A stretch of 64,000 bases of DNA from Rubrivivax sp. (lineage in GTDB: Bacteria; Pseudomonadota; Gammaproteobacteria; Burkholderiales; Burkholderiaceae_C), in contig JALHPF010000021.1 in the NCBI GenBank assembly GCA_022842595.1, positions 1 to 64,000 of the forward strand, in the 5' to 3' direction. Below are positions 48,298 through 57,502 of the stretch, piece after piece. The notes under the pieces are model-generated. The model did not search any database and had not been told where the DNA came from. It worked only from the letters and a program-made list of their open reading frames with translations. Every line of letters starts with the position of its first letter. Positions within the stretch are counted from its first letter, which is position 1. The position numbers were made by a program, and so were the translations under genes.

Positions 48298-49661
48298 GCC
48301 TGTCGCGTGAGCCCATCGTTGCCATCGCCAGCGCCCCTGGCCGCGGTGCGGTGGGCATCGTGCGTGCTTCGGGTGCCGACCTCTCGGCCTTGATCGCGGC
48401 CGTGTGTGGCCGGCCCCTGCAGCCGCGGGTGGCCACGCTGCTGCCCTTCATCGGCAGCGAAGGACAGATGCTCGACCGCGGCCTGGCCATTCATTTCCCG
48501 GCGCCGCACTCCTACACCGGCGAAGACGTGCTGGAACTGCAGGCCCATGGTGGCCCGGTGCTGCTGCAGCTGCTGCTGGCGCGCTGCCTGCAGGCCCAGC
48601 CGGGCCTGCGGCTGGCAGCGCCCGGCGAATTCACCGAACGCGCCTTCCTCAACGACAAGATCGACCTGGCCCAGGCCGAGGCCGTCGCCGACCTCATCGA
48701 CGCCAGCACCGAAGCCGCGGCGCGTTCGGCAGCGCGCTCCTTGTCGGGTGCGTTTTCGCAGCAGATCGACGCGTTGGCCGAACGTGTGGTGCGGCTGCGC
48801 ATGCTCGTGGAAGCGACGCTCGACTTCCCGGAAGAAGAGATCGACTTCCTGGAAAAAGCCCGTGCGCGCGAACAGCTCGACGGCATCGAGGCCAGCGTTG
48901 CCGAGGCCCTGGCCCGCACCCGGCAGGGCGCACTGCTGCGCGAAGGCCTGCGCGTGGTGCTGGCCGGGCAGCCGAACGTGGGCAAGAGCTCGCTGCTGAA
49001 CGCGCTGGCCGGTGCCGAGCTCGCCATCGTCACGCCGATCGCCGGCACCACGCGCGACCGTGTCACGGAGACACTGCAGATCGAGGGCGTGCCGCTGCAC
49101 ATCGTCGACACCGCCGGGCTGCGCGACGACCTGGCTGCGGCCGACGAGGTGGAACGCATCGGCATCCAGCGCAGCTGGCAGTCGATCGAGGCTGCCGACG
49201 CCGTGGTCTTCCTGCACGACCTGTCACGGCGTGGCGAAGCGGCCTATGAGGCCGGCGAGGCGGCCATCGCAGCCAGGCTGCCGGCGGGCGTGGCCGTGCT
49301 CGACGTCTACAACAAGGCCGACCTGGGCAGTGGCGCGGGGCTGCCGGAAGGCAGCCTGCTGCTTTCCGCTCGCACCGGACAGGGGCTGGACATGCTGCGC
49401 CAGCGTCTGCTGCAGCAAGCCGGCTGGCAGGCTTCAGCCGAAGGCCTGTTCACGGCCCGCGCGCGCCACGTGCAGGCGCTGCAGCGCACGCTGGCCCACG
49501 TGCAGGGCGCGCAGGCGCATGCGCAGCAGCGCGATGCGGCACTCGACCTGCTGGCCGAGGAACTGCGCCTGGCGCACCGCGCCCTGGGCGAGATCACCGG
49601 GGCGTTTTCCAACGAAGACCTGCTGGGCGAGATCTTCAGTCGCTTCTGCATCGGCAAGTGA
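48294..49661 (+). CDS. mnmE: tRNA modification GTPase MnmE
   Basis: A 455-residue GTPase that, with MnmG, modifies wobble uridine to 5-carboxymethylaminomethyl derivatives. The N-terminal formyl-folate domain starts [21 protein letters not shown], the G1 motif is [20 protein letters not shown] marks G3, NKAD G4, and the C-terminal CIGK is the family's conserved end. The start is a GTG (48294) that overlaps the symporter stop (GTGA), so translation is coupled. Confidence 0.97.
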   Translation: MSLSREPIVAIASAPGRGAVGIVRASGADLSALIAAVCGRPLQPRVATLLPFIGSEGQMLDRGLAIHFPAPHSYTGEDVLELQAHGGPVLLQLLLARCLQAQPGLRLAAPGEFTERAFLNDKIDLAQAEAVADLIDASTEAAARSAARSLSGAFSQQIDALAERVVRLRMLVEATLDFPEEEIDFLEKARAREQLDGIEASVAEALARTRQGALLREGLRVVLAGQPNVGKSSLLNALAGAELAIVTPIAGTTRDRVTETLQIEGVPLHIVDTAGLRDDLAAADEVERIGIQRSWQSIEAADAVVFLHDLSRRGEAAYEAGEAAIAARLPAGVAVLDVYNKADLGSGAGLPEGSLLLSARTGQGLDMLRQRLLQQAGWQASAEGLFTARARHVQALQRTLAHVQGAQAHAQQRDAALDLLAEELRLAHRALGEITGAFSNEDLLGEIFSRFCIGK

Positions 49662-49693
49662 GTGGCTGGATGAGCGCGCCCGATAATCCCGCC

Positions 49694-51058
49694 ATGCAGC
49701 CCCCACCCGACAGCCGGCCCGAGGCGCCGCCGGTCAGCGTGATCGTGCGCACCATCGGCCGGGCCTCGCTGGATGCCGCGCTGGCCTCGATCGCGGCGCA
49801 GACCTACCGGCCCATCGAGATCGTGCTGGTCGAGGCCCAGGGCGGCAGCGGGCAGGCCTGGCCCGCCGAGCTGCAGGGCGTGCGCCTGCAGGTGCCGGCC
49901 ACCGGCGGGCAGCGCCTGCCGCGCGCCGCGGCCGCCAACTTCGGCCTGGCCCATGCGCAGGGCGAGCTGGCGCTGTTTCTGGACGACGACGACCTGCTGC
50001 TGCCCACCCACATCGCCGGGCTGCAGGCCGCGCTGGCCGCGGCACCCGAAGCACCGGCGGCCTTCAGCGACACCGACTACGGCTACACCGACGCCGACGG
50101 CTGGCACAGCCTGCACCGCTTCGAAGGCAGCTTCGACGCGGTACGCCTGCGCTTCGAGAACTTCCTGCCGATCCACAGCGTGCTGTTCCGCCTGGAAGCA
50201 CGCACCCCGCGCGTCGACGAGGCCTTCGACCTGTTCGAGGACTGGGACTTCTGGCTGCAGATGGCCCAGCATGGCGACTTCGTCCACGTGCCAGGCATCA
50301 GTGCGCGCTACGTGGCGGCGGAAGGCCAGCGCAGCGGTGTTTTTGTCGATTCCCCTGCCAGCCGTCAGGCGCGCCGGCAGCTGCTGGCCAAGTGGCAGAC
50401 CGCCAGTCCGGTGGCCAGCCACGCTGCCCTGATCGACCGGCTGCAGTTGCTGTACCGCCGCCAGGCGCAGGCCGAAGCCGGCCTGGTGGCCGCCGGCGAC
50501 GCTCAGGCCCATCTGCGGCAGGTGATTGCCGGGCGCGAACAGGAGCTCGCTGCCAGCGGCAAACAGCTGGCCGGCTTGCAGGAAATCCTGGCCGCGCGCG
50601 AACGCGAACTGGCCAACGCCGCCGAGCAGCTGCAGGGGCTGGATGCCTTGCTGGCTGCGCGCGAGGCCGAGCGTGACGCCGCCATCGGCGAGATTGCGTC
50701 GCTGAAGGCACTGGTGGCCGCGCGCGAGGAAGACCTGGCCGAAGCGGCCCGGCAGGCCCAGGGGCTGACTGCGCTGGTGGCGCAGCGCGAAACCGAATGG
50801 GCCAGCGCTGCAGCCTATGCCGAAGACCTGCGCCAGCACCTCGCGCTGCGAACCGACGAACTGGCGCGTGCCGCCGAAGAGCGCCAGCGCTTCGTCGAGC
50901 TGGACGAAGCGCGTCTGCGGGACCTGGCGGCCGCGCGTGCCGAGACCGAAGTGGCCCGTGGCGAGACGGCCGCGCTGCAGGCGGAGTTGCAGGCTTATCT
51001 GGCTGAACCCCCCTTGCGTGCGTTGGCCAGTGCCGTCCGGCGTCGTCTTCGGCGTTGA
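49694..51058 (+). CDS. Glycosyltransferase family 2 protein with C-terminal coiled coil
   Basis: A 454-residue protein (466 from an alternative GTG at 49658, 462 from an ATG at 49670). The GT-A domain starts PVSVIVRTIGRASLDAAL, with DDDDL as the metal-binding acidic motif near residue 95 and FEDWDFWLQMAQHGDF around residue 180. From about residue 276 six 21-residue units follow (LAAREREL-type), i.e. exactly three heptads each, forming a coiled coil of 126 residues. GATAAT lies seven bases before the ATG at 49694, suggesting a leaderless transcript. It may transfer sugar onto a surface glycan while oligomerising. Confidence 0.8.
   Translation: MQPPPDSRPEAPPVSVIVRTIGRASLDAALASIAAQTYRPIEIVLVEAQGGSGQAWPAELQGVRLQVPATGGQRLPRAAAANFGLAHAQGELALFLDDDDLLLPTHIAGLQAALAAAPEAPAAFSDTDYGYTDADGWHSLHRFEGSFDAVRLRFENFLPIHSVLFRLEARTPRVDEAFDLFEDWDFWLQMAQHGDFVHVPGISARYVAAEGQRSGVFVDSPASRQARRQLLAKWQTASPVASHAALIDRLQLLYRRQAQAEAGLVAAGDAQAHLRQVIAGREQELAASGKQLAGLQEILAARERELANAAEQLQGLDALLAAREAERDAAIGEIASLKALVAAREEDLAEAARQAQGLTALVAQRETEWASAAAYAEDLRQHLALRTDELARAAEERQRFVELDEARLRDLAAARAETEVARGETAALQAELQAYLAEPPLRALASAVRRRLRR
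50519..50896 (+). repeat. Six 63-base coding repeats, 21-residue coiled-coil units
   Basis: Units start at 50519, 50582, 50645, 50708, 50771 and 50834, each 63 bases. The protein pattern is ALxAREAELAxAAxQLxGL. The exact three-heptad period points to growth by duplication. Confidence 0.75.
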
Positions 51059-51172
51059 CGCCGACGGGTTCCATCGTCTCTTGAATGTGGGCGTTAAGGC
51101 CAGTCCGGGCGGCCACGTTAAGCTCGGCGAAAGCACCCTGCTGCGCGGGGCACACATGAAAGGACAGTGGGC

Positions 51173-52042
51173 ATGAAGGCATCCGTACCAACAGCTGCGA
51201 GCAATCGCGCATCCGAAGCGGAAGGGGGGCGCCGACTGAACCCCGATCACTACGAGGCCGAGGTCAGAACCTTCTACGCGTACCTGCCGGAGGAAGTCCG
51301 GGAGCTCTTCATCGGTGACGCGCTCTACCATCGGGAAAGATATCTGGAGATGCTGGATCGGCCCTACGGCGCGCGCGTGCTCGAGCTGGGCTCGGACAAG
51401 CCCTTCATCAGCCACTTCCTGCGCGTCCTGAACCCGCACGCGGCCTTCGAGACGGTCTCGATCGACATCCCCTTCACCCGCTATCCGATCACCCGGGTCG
51501 ACATCGAAAGCGAGCCGCTGCCTTTCGACTCCGAGTCGTTCTCCGACGTCATCTTCACCGAGGTGCTCGAGCATCTCTTCCGCGATCCCGCATTTGCGAT
51601 TCACCAGATCAACCGCGTGATGCAGCCTGGCGGGACGCTCTTTCTGACCACGCCGAATGCATGTGGCTACGACAGCCTCATCAACTTCGTGAACCAGGTC
51701 AATCCGAACGCACGCTCACAGTTCTTCGCGTCGATCGAGTCTGGCCATCCACACCTCTGGACGGCGAACGAATGTCGCGAGATCCTGGATGTGCATGGGT
51801 TTGAGGTTCAGCTGCTGGACAGTGTGGACTACGTCCCGATTCCACGTCCGCCGGAGCTGATGAGCTTTCTCGCCGCGCACTCGCCTGTCAAAGGCATGAA
51901 CGGACAATCTCTGCGCGTAGTCGCGGGGAAGGTCAGGGCCGTCGCTGCGCCGGTCTACCCGGTCAGCTTGTTCCCCGAAGGCAAGCCGGTGCAGATGATG
52001 GGTGCATTGCGCGAATGGGCAACCAAGGCCTTGTCAGCCTGA
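51173..52042 (+). CDS. SAM-dependent methyltransferase, atypical composition
   Basis: A 289-residue class I methyltransferase. Motif I is RVLELGSDKPFISHFL with an unusual Ser-Asp in place of Gly-xx, then DIPFTRYPI and the post-motif DVIFTEVLEHLFRDPAFAIHQINRVMQPGGTLFLTTPN. Codon choice is less GC-rich than its neighbours, consistent with horizontal transfer. The ATG at 51173 has AAAGGAC upstream; a GTG six bases before is possible. The preceding glycosyltransferase suggests a glycan-linked role, such as sugar O-methylation or chain capping. Confidence 0.8.
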   Translation: MKASVPTAASNRASEAEGGRRLNPDHYEAEVRTFYAYLPEEVRELFIGDALYHRERYLEMLDRPYGARVLELGSDKPFISHFLRVLNPHAAFETVSIDIPFTRYPITRVDIESEPLPFDSESFSDVIFTEVLEHLFRDPAFAIHQINRVMQPGGTLFLTTPNACGYDSLINFVNQVNPNARSQFFASIESGHPHLWTANECREILDVHGFEVQLLDSVDYVPIPRPPELMSFLAAHSPVKGMNGQSLRVVAGKVRAVAAPVYPVSLFPEGKPVQMMGALREWATKALSA

Positions 52043-52065
52043 AAGCACCGGTCGCCGGTAGTCGC

Positions 52066-52653
52066 ATGATCCAGCTCCTGTCGGTCAACCGCGCACTTGC
52101 CACCGACGTGCACATCAACGGCCGCCGCGTGCGTTCGGCGATCGGCAAGCGCCCGGTCGAGGGCGCCGTGACCGTGCGCCGGATGGGCCTGGAAGGCGAC
52201 GAGCAGGCCGACCTGTCCGTGCATGGCGGGCTGAGCAAGGCCGTGTACGCCTATCCGAGCGAGCATCTCGCGTTCTGGCGCACGGTGCGCGCACAGGCCC
52301 AGGTGGGCTTGTGGGACGACCCCATCCCGCCCGGGCTGATGGGCGAAAACCTCACGCTCGCGGGCATCACCGAAGACCGGCTGTGGGTAGGCGACCAGCT
52401 CTTCATCGGCGGCAGTGCCGGTGCGCCGGGCTGCGTGCTGGCGGTGAGCGAACCGCGTTTTCCTTGTTTCAAGTTCAACGCGGCCATGGGCTTCAAGCAC
52501 GCGAGCAAGATGATGGTGCAGTCGGGCTACTGCGGCAGCTACCTGGGCGTGATCCTGCCCGGCGTGGTCTGCGCCGGCGACAGCGTGGTGCTGCAGCCGG
52601 GCCCGCGCGAAGTCAATCTGCGTGACTTGTTCAAGAGCCGCGCGCGCGACTGA
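52066..52653 (+). CDS. MOSC-domain protein (YiiM-like)
   Basis: A 195-residue MOSC-fold protein related to YiiM, which reduces N-hydroxylated compounds with a molybdenum cofactor in E. coli. The conserved block GDEQADLSVHGGLSKAVYAYPSEHLAFW and the MOSC cysteine in EPRFPCFKFNAAMG are present; this Cys would bind the Mo cofactor. The ATG at 52066 was chosen since MIQLLSVN begins the domain. A separate Mo-hydroxylase operon lies 43 kb away, so any link is only the cofactor. Confidence 0.82.
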   Translation: MIQLLSVNRALATDVHINGRRVRSAIGKRPVEGAVTVRRMGLEGDEQADLSVHGGLSKAVYAYPSEHLAFWRTVRAQAQVGLWDDPIPPGLMGENLTLAGITEDRLWVGDQLFIGGSAGAPGCVLAVSEPRFPCFKFNAAMGFKHASKMMVQSGYCGSYLGVILPGVVCAGDSVVLQPGPREVNLRDLFKSRARD

Positions 52654-52700
52654 ACCGGGGCTGAAACCGCCACCCCGGCCGGGCGTGGCACCATCGCATG

Positions 52701-53549
52701 ATGCTCGCCTACCGCCACGCCTTCCATGCCGGCAACCATGCCGACGTCCTGAAGCACACCGCGCTCGTCGCGGTGCTGCGCTACATGAACCTGAAGGACA
52801 AGGGTTGGCGCCTGGTCGACACCCATGCCGGTGCCGGCGGCTATTCGCTGCAGGGCGAATACGCCAACAAGCGGGCGGAATTCGAACAGGGCATCGGCGC
52901 ACTCTGGCAGCGCGACGACCTGCCGCCACCGGTGGCCGACCTGGTGGGCCTGGTTCGCCAGTTCAATGGCGGCAAGGCGCTGGCCCAGTATCCGGGCTCG
53001 CCCGCGCTGGCGCACATGCTCATGCGCCCGCAGGACCAGCTTCGCCTGCACGAGATGCACCCCACCGACCACAAGATCCTGGCCAGCTACCTGGGCGATC
53101 AGCCCGGCGTCGAGGTCGCCATGACCGACGGCTTCGCAGCCTTGAAGGGCCACCTGCCGCCCACCACGCGCCGCGGCGTCGTGCTCATCGACCCCAGCTA
53201 CGAGATCAAGACCGACTACGCCCGCACGCTGGCGGCGCTGCGTGAATCGCTGGAGCGTTTCGCCGAAGGCGTGGTCATCGTCTGGCTGCCTCAGCTGCAG
53301 CTGCTGGAAGCCGCACAGCTGCCGCAGCGCCTGAAGGCCAGTGCCGAGAAGCTGGGCAAGAAGGGCTGGCTGCATGCCCGGCTGACCGTGGCGCAGGGCG
53401 ACGCACGTGGCTTCGGCATGCTCGGCAGCAGCGTCTTCATCGCCAACCCGCCGCACACGCTGGTGGCTGAATTGCGGCCGGCCGTGGCCTGGCTGGCGCA
53501 GGCGCTGGCGCAGTTCGAAGGCGCGCACGGCATGGTGGAGGCTGCATAG
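52701..53549 (+). CDS. rlmJ: 23S rRNA (adenine-N6) methyltransferase RlmJ
   Basis: A 282-residue enzyme that methylates A2030 of 23S rRNA. The start MLAYRHAFHAGNHADVLKH is nearly identical to the E. coli family start, and an extra ATG precedes it (52698). The catalytic NPPY-type motif appears here as LIDPSYEIKTDYA, characteristic of RlmJ. THAGAGGYSL is the SAM loop. The gene following overlaps its stop by one base. Confidence 0.93.
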   Translation: MLAYRHAFHAGNHADVLKHTALVAVLRYMNLKDKGWRLVDTHAGAGGYSLQGEYANKRAEFEQGIGALWQRDDLPPPVADLVGLVRQFNGGKALAQYPGSPALAHMLMRPQDQLRLHEMHPTDHKILASYLGDQPGVEVAMTDGFAALKGHLPPTTRRGVVLIDPSYEIKTDYARTLAALRESLERFAEGVVIVWLPQLQLLEAAQLPQRLKASAEKLGKKGWLHARLTVAQGDARGFGMLGSSVFIANPPHTLVAELRPAVAWLAQALAQFEGAHGMVEAA

Positions 53550-54229
53550 TGTTCGGATTCAGACGTGCCGCGGTCGTGCGCGTGGCGCCTTTCGTCGTGT
53601 TCATGGCCATCCTGGCGCTGCGCGGCGCCGCGCCCAGCGACGGCTCCTGGGGCTTCGACGTGCGCTGGATCTACGCCGCCCAGGTGCTGGCCCCGGCCGC
53701 ACTGCTGGCGCTGTGGTGGCGCGAGTACGGCGAGCTCGGGCGCCAGAACCTGCCCACGCTGGGCGAGGCGGCGCTGGCCGTGGCCGTGGGCGTGCTCGTG
53801 TTCGTGCTGTGGGTGAACCTCGACGCGCCCTGGATGACCATCAGCGCCGGCAGCGCCGAACCCTATGTTTCGCTGAATGCCGTGGGCGACCTGCACTGGC
53901 CGCTGATCGCCACGCGCTGGATGGGCGCGGCACTGCTCGTGCCGGTGATGGAAGAACTGTTCTGGCGCAGCTTCCTCATGCGCTGGCTGCAGGCCCCGGC
54001 CTTCGAAGGCGTGCAGCCCATGCACGTGGGCCTGAAGGCCGTGGTGCTGAGCACCTTCGTCTTCATGCTGGCGCATACGCTCTGGCTGGCGGCCATCATC
54101 GCCGGGCTGGCCTATGCCTGGGTCTACATCCGCACTGGCAAGCTGTGGGTGGCCGTTGTCGCCCATGCCGTCACCAATGGCGTGCTCGGCATATGGGTGG
54201 TGACGACGGGCAATTGGCAGTTCTGGTGA
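53549..54229 (+). CDS. CAAX protease-related membrane protein (exosortase-linked)
   Basis: A 226-residue membrane protein of the CPBP/CAAX protease family. The catalytic motifs are EELFWRSFLMRW (EExxxR), HTLWLA, and HAVTNG. The whole length and layout match the CAAX prenyl protease-related family often encoded with exosortase/PEP-CTERM systems. Eight or so helices are seen. The start is a GTG at 53549 sharing one base with the rlmJ stop. A PEP-CTERM-type gene lies at 63.7 kb. The substrate is unknown. Confidence 0.78.
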   Translation: MFGFRRAAVVRVAPFVVFMAILALRGAAPSDGSWGFDVRWIYAAQVLAPAALLALWWREYGELGRQNLPTLGEAALAVAVGVLVFVLWVNLDAPWMTISAGSAEPYVSLNAVGDLHWPLIATRWMGAALLVPVMEELFWRSFLMRWLQAPAFEGVQPMHVGLKAVVLSTFVFMLAHTLWLAAIIAGLAYAWVYIRTGKLWVAVVAHAVTNGVLGIWVVTTGNWQFW

Positions 54230-54242
54230 TGGAAGGTGCGAG

Positions 54243-54950
54243 ATGTTCGTGAAGCTTTGCATGCCGGCCCTGCTGGCCGCTGCACTGTGTGTCCCGGCCC
54301 AGGCGGCGCGGCCCTTGAGCACGGGGGTGGCCAGCGTCAACGACCCGGGCGAATGTGAACTGGGCGTGGGCCGCCTGGCGCTGCGCGGTGGCGGCGAGCG
54401 CGGCCGTGAAGCCGGTGGCGAGCTGGAATGCGGCGTCGTCGATGGTGTGCAGCTGAGCCTGGCCTACGGCCGCGGCAGCTTCGGTCCGGGCCCGTTCCGT
54501 TTCCAGGAAGCCGAGTTCGGCGCCAAGGGCTGGCTCTGGCGCGGGCAGGGCGCCGATGCGCCCAGGCTGGCGCTGGCCGGCGAAATCAGCGGCGGCAAGG
54601 CAGACGGCAGCAGCTGGGAACACGAAGCCAGCGAGGTGAAGCTGATCGGCCTGCTGCCGCTGCCGGCGCTGCTGCTGCATGCCAACCTGGGGCACAGCCG
54701 GCCGCGCCAGGGCGGTGCCGCGGCGACGGTCTGGGCCCTGGCCGCAGAAGCCCGGCCCTTGCAGGCCGCCGGCCTGGGCTGGGCGCCGCTGGCCGAGGTC
54801 TACGGCGACGACCGCGGCGAACGCTGGACGCGGCTGGGCCTGCGCGCCACGGTGGTTCCGGGGCGCCTGCACCTGGACCTGTCGCAGGCGCGCGGCCACG
54901 GCGAAGAACGGCAGCGCAGCTGGGAGCTGGGCGCGCGGGTGGAGTTCTAG
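54243..54950 (+). CDS. Secreted beta-rich envelope protein, paralog 1
   Basis: A 235-residue protein with a signal peptide (FVKLCMPALLAAALCVPAQA). Mature residues begin ARPLSTGVASVNDPGECELGV. It shares the block GLGWAPLAEVYGDDRG, and LIGLLP ... HANLGHSR, with the protein at 58172-58873, so the two are paralogs. The alternating hydrophobic/polar pattern suggests an outer-membrane beta-barrel like the phenol-degradation MetA-type family; this is tentative. A GGAAGG site is upstream. The two-component genes follow, convergent. Confidence 0.65.
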   Translation: MFVKLCMPALLAAALCVPAQAARPLSTGVASVNDPGECELGVGRLALRGGGERGREAGGELECGVVDGVQLSLAYGRGSFGPGPFRFQEAEFGAKGWLWRGQGADAPRLALAGEISGGKADGSSWEHEASEVKLIGLLPLPALLLHANLGHSRPRQGGAAATVWALAAEARPLQAAGLGWAPLAEVYGDDRGERWTRLGLRATVVPGRLHLDLSQARGHGEERQRSWELGARVEF

Positions 54951-54993
54951 CGCGCTAGCACCCGCGGTGCGTGCGGCTGGCCGCACAGGCCTG

Positions 54994-55701
54994 TCAGCGC
55001 CCGGGGTGTTCCAGCCGGTAGCCCAGCCCGCGCACGGTGTGGATGAGCGAGGGCGCGCCGTCGACGTCGATCTTCGTGCGCAGCCGACGGATGTACACGT
55101 CGACGATGTTGGTCAGCGGGTCTTCGCTGGCGCCCCAGACGTTCGCCAGGATGCGCTCACGGCTGAAGAGGCGGCCGGGGGTGGCCATCAGCAGTTCGAG
55201 CAGCGCCAGTTCCTTGGCGGTCAGGGCCAGGGGCTGGTCGCTACGCCGGGCCTGCATGCGTTCGCGGTCCAGCACCAGGTCGCCGACCTCCAGGCGCGGG
55301 CTGCGCATATTGGCCGCCCGCCCGCGCCTCGCCAGGGCTTCGAGCCGGGCCAGCAGTTCCTCGAACTCGAAGGGCTTGCACAGGTAGTCGTCTGCGCCCA
55401 GACGCAGGCCGGCCACGCGGTCTTCCAGCGACGACTGGGCGGTGAGCATCAGGATCGGCAGCGGCACGCGTTCCGCGCGCAAGGTCTGGCAGATGTCCAG
55501 GCCGCTCAGGCCGGGCAGCATCAGGTCGAGCACGACGATGGTGGCTTCGTCGCCTTCGGTGGTGGCGCGTGCGGCTTCCCGGGCCATGGCCAGGCCGCTG
55601 GGGCCGTCGGCAGCGCGCAGCACGCGGTGGCCTTCGGCGCGCAGGCCGCGCAGCAGAAAGCTGGCGATGCGCTCGTCGTCTTCGACGATGAGGATGTTCA
55701 C
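54994..55701 (-). CDS. OmpR-type response regulator
   Basis: A 235-residue regulator. The receiver domain begins MNILIVEDDERIASFLLRGL and carries the phosphoacceptor region VVLDLMLPGLSGLD and the late Lys in LCKPFEF. A winged-helix DNA-binding domain follows (PLALTAKELALLELLM ... VDVYIRRLRTKID). The start is a GTG (55701) that overlaps the kinase stop in a GTGA arrangement, so both are co-translated. Four 11-base repeats beside the kinase start are good candidates for its binding sites. Confidence 0.92.
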   Translation of the reverse strand: MNILIVEDDERIASFLLRGLRAEGHRVLRAADGPSGLAMAREAARATTEGDEATIVVLDLMLPGLSGLDICQTLRAERVPLPILMLTAQSSLEDRVAGLRLGADDYLCKPFEFEELLARLEALARRGRAANMRSPRLEVGDLVLDRERMQARRSDQPLALTAKELALLELLMATPGRLFSRERILANVWGASEDPLTNIVDVYIRRLRTKIDVDGAPSLIHTVRGLGYRLEHPGR

Positions 55702-57335
55702 GCTGCAGCGTCCACGCCGGCCGTGGCGAAGGCCGGGGCCGCCGGCAATGTCAACCGCGCGCGCGTGCCTTGCCCCGGGGCGCTGTGCAACTCGACCTGC
55801 CCGCCGTGGGCCAGTGCCAGGGCGCGGGCAATCGGCAGGCCCAGGCCGCTGCCGTCTGACCGGTGCAGCCGCGCGGCACTGCCGCGGAAGTGGCGCTCGA
55901 ACACCTGCGCCAGCTCCTGTGGCGGGATGCCGATGCCCTGGTCCTGAACGTCGACGCACCAGGCCTTGCTGCCGCCCGCACCCGCACCCGTGCCCTGTGC
56001 CTGCAACCGCAGGCTGACGCGGCCGCCGGGTTGGCTGTAGCGGATGGCGTTGTCCAGCAACACCAGCAGCAGCTGGCGCAGGCGCTGTTCGTCGCCCAGC
56101 ACCAGGGGCTGGCCGGGGGGTGGCTCTTCGGCCAGCAGGTCCACGCCGCGTGCCTCGGCCAAGGCCTGGGCCTGGGCAACGGCTTCGGCGCAGAGCCGGG
56201 CCAGGTCGAGTGGCCGCTTCACCAGGGAAAGCGCGTCGATGTCGCTGCGCGCCATGGCCAGCAGGTCGTCGATCACGCCGCCCAGCTGGCGCGAGGTGTC
56301 GACGATGCGCGTCAGCGCTGCTCGGTAGTCCTCCGCGGGCCGGTCGGCGCCACGCAAGGTGATCTCGGCTTCACCGCGGATGGCGGTGGTGGGGGTGCGC
56401 AGCTCGTGGCTGATGTCGGCAAACAGCTGGCGGCGGCGGGCTTCGGCCTGCTGCAGTGCCTGCAGGGCCTCGGTCAGCTCTGCCGTGCGTTCGCCCACTT
56501 GCTGCTCCAGTTGCTGGCGATGGCGTGTTTCGCCCTGGCGGTGTGTTTCCAGCTCGCTGGCCATGCTGTTCATGCTGCGCGCCACCGCGGTGAACTCACT
56601 GGCGCCCTGTTCTGGAATCCGGTTCTGCAGCTGCCCGCGCTGCAGGGCCAGTGCACCCTGGCTCAGTTCGTCCAGCGGGCGCCGCAGGGCGCGCCCGAAG
56701 TACAGGGCCGTGCCCAGCGCGGCCAGCGCCAGTGCCAGCGCCGTGCCCAGCCAGAGCGCACGCATGCGCGCCAGCGCTGCGTCGGCGGCTGCGCGTTCAC
56801 GGGCCACGGCGGCGGCTTCGCGCTGGCTGCTGTCGGCGAGCAGCAGGCGCAGGTCGCGGCCTTGCGAACGGTCGAACACGGCCGACAGGGCTTGCCAGGC
56901 TTCGCCGGCATCCACCCCTGGCTGCAGGGGCTGGGCGTTGTCGACCGCGGTCTCCAGGTCCGCCAGGCTTTGGCCCAGCACCGCCAGCACGTCCTGGCGC
57001 TGCAGGTGTTCCCGGCGCGAGTCGGCGCTGTCGTCGAGCAGCAGGCGGTCCGCCGACAGCTCGCGCAGCGTCTGCAACTGCTGGCGCATCTGCGCTTGCA
57101 GCGATTCCCGCAGGGCCGGGCTGGCGTCGGCACCCTGCTGGAGCTGGGCCACCCAGGTACGCAGCCGCTGCTTGGTCGCGGAAAGCTCGATGAAGCCGCG
57201 CTGGATGTCGCTGGCCACCCGGCCCCGCTGCACCTTGTCCTGGGCCACGCCCAGCGCCGCGACGGCGGCCACGGCTTGCAGCACCACGGCGGTGGCCAGC
57301 AGTGACAAGGCCAGCGTGAGACGGCGTCTGAACAT
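55698..57335 (-). CDS. Sensor histidine kinase
   Basis: A 545-residue inner-membrane sensor. A first membrane helix (RLTLALSLLATAVVLQAVAAVAAL) is followed by a long helical periplasmic domain of about 180 residues, a second helix ([22 protein letters not shown]), a HAMP domain and the kinase core: H-box ISHELRTPTTAIRGE, N-box LLDNAIRYS, G1 DQGIGIPP and G2 GSGLGLPIA. The periplasmic part is a probable ligand domain without a known name. A start eight codons upstream (57359) is possible. It precedes the response regulator gene. Confidence 0.9.
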   Translation of the reverse strand: MFRRRLTLALSLLATAVVLQAVAAVAALGVAQDKVQRGRVASDIQRGFIELSATKQRLRTWVAQLQQGADASPALRESLQAQMRQQLQTLRELSADRLLLDDSADSRREHLQRQDVLAVLGQSLADLETAVDNAQPLQPGVDAGEAWQALSAVFDRSQGRDLRLLLADSSQREAAAVARERAAADAALARMRALWLGTALALALAALGTALYFGRALRRPLDELSQGALALQRGQLQNRIPEQGASEFTAVARSMNSMASELETHRQGETRHRQQLEQQVGERTAELTEALQALQQAEARRRQLFADISHELRTPTTAIRGEAEITLRGADRPAEDYRAALTRIVDTSRQLGGVIDDLLAMARSDIDALSLVKRPLDLARLCAEAVAQAQALAEARGVDLLAEEPPPGQPLVLGDEQRLRQLLLVLLDNAIRYSQPGGRVSLRLQAQGTGAGAGGSKAWCVDVQDQGIGIPPQELAQVFERHFRGSAARLHRSDGSGLGLPIARALALAHGGQVELHSAPGQGTRARLTLPAAPAFATAGVDAAA

Positions 57336-57374
57336 GACGAGATTGTCCGTGGCCGGCATGCGTCGGGGTGCGCA

Positions 57375-57413
57375 TTCATCGGATGTTCATCCTGGGCTCA
57401 GCCTGTGCTCATC
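57375..57413. promoter_or_regulatory. Four 11-base-spaced direct repeats, likely response-regulator site
   Basis: TTCATC (57375), TTCATC (57386), CTCAGC (57397) and CTCATC (57408) occur at exact 11-base steps between the kinase start (57335) and the divergent NTF2-like gene (57503). Direct repeats at this spacing are the hallmark of OmpR/PhoB-family sites. Binding by the adjacent regulator is inferred. Confidence 0.65.
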
Positions 57414-57502
57414 GTTGCCTCACGGCAGGTTCAGTGCCTGCATTTGCAATGCACCCAGTCGATCCCCGACCGAACTGCCATCGAAACCTGACGGAGAACC
57501 CC

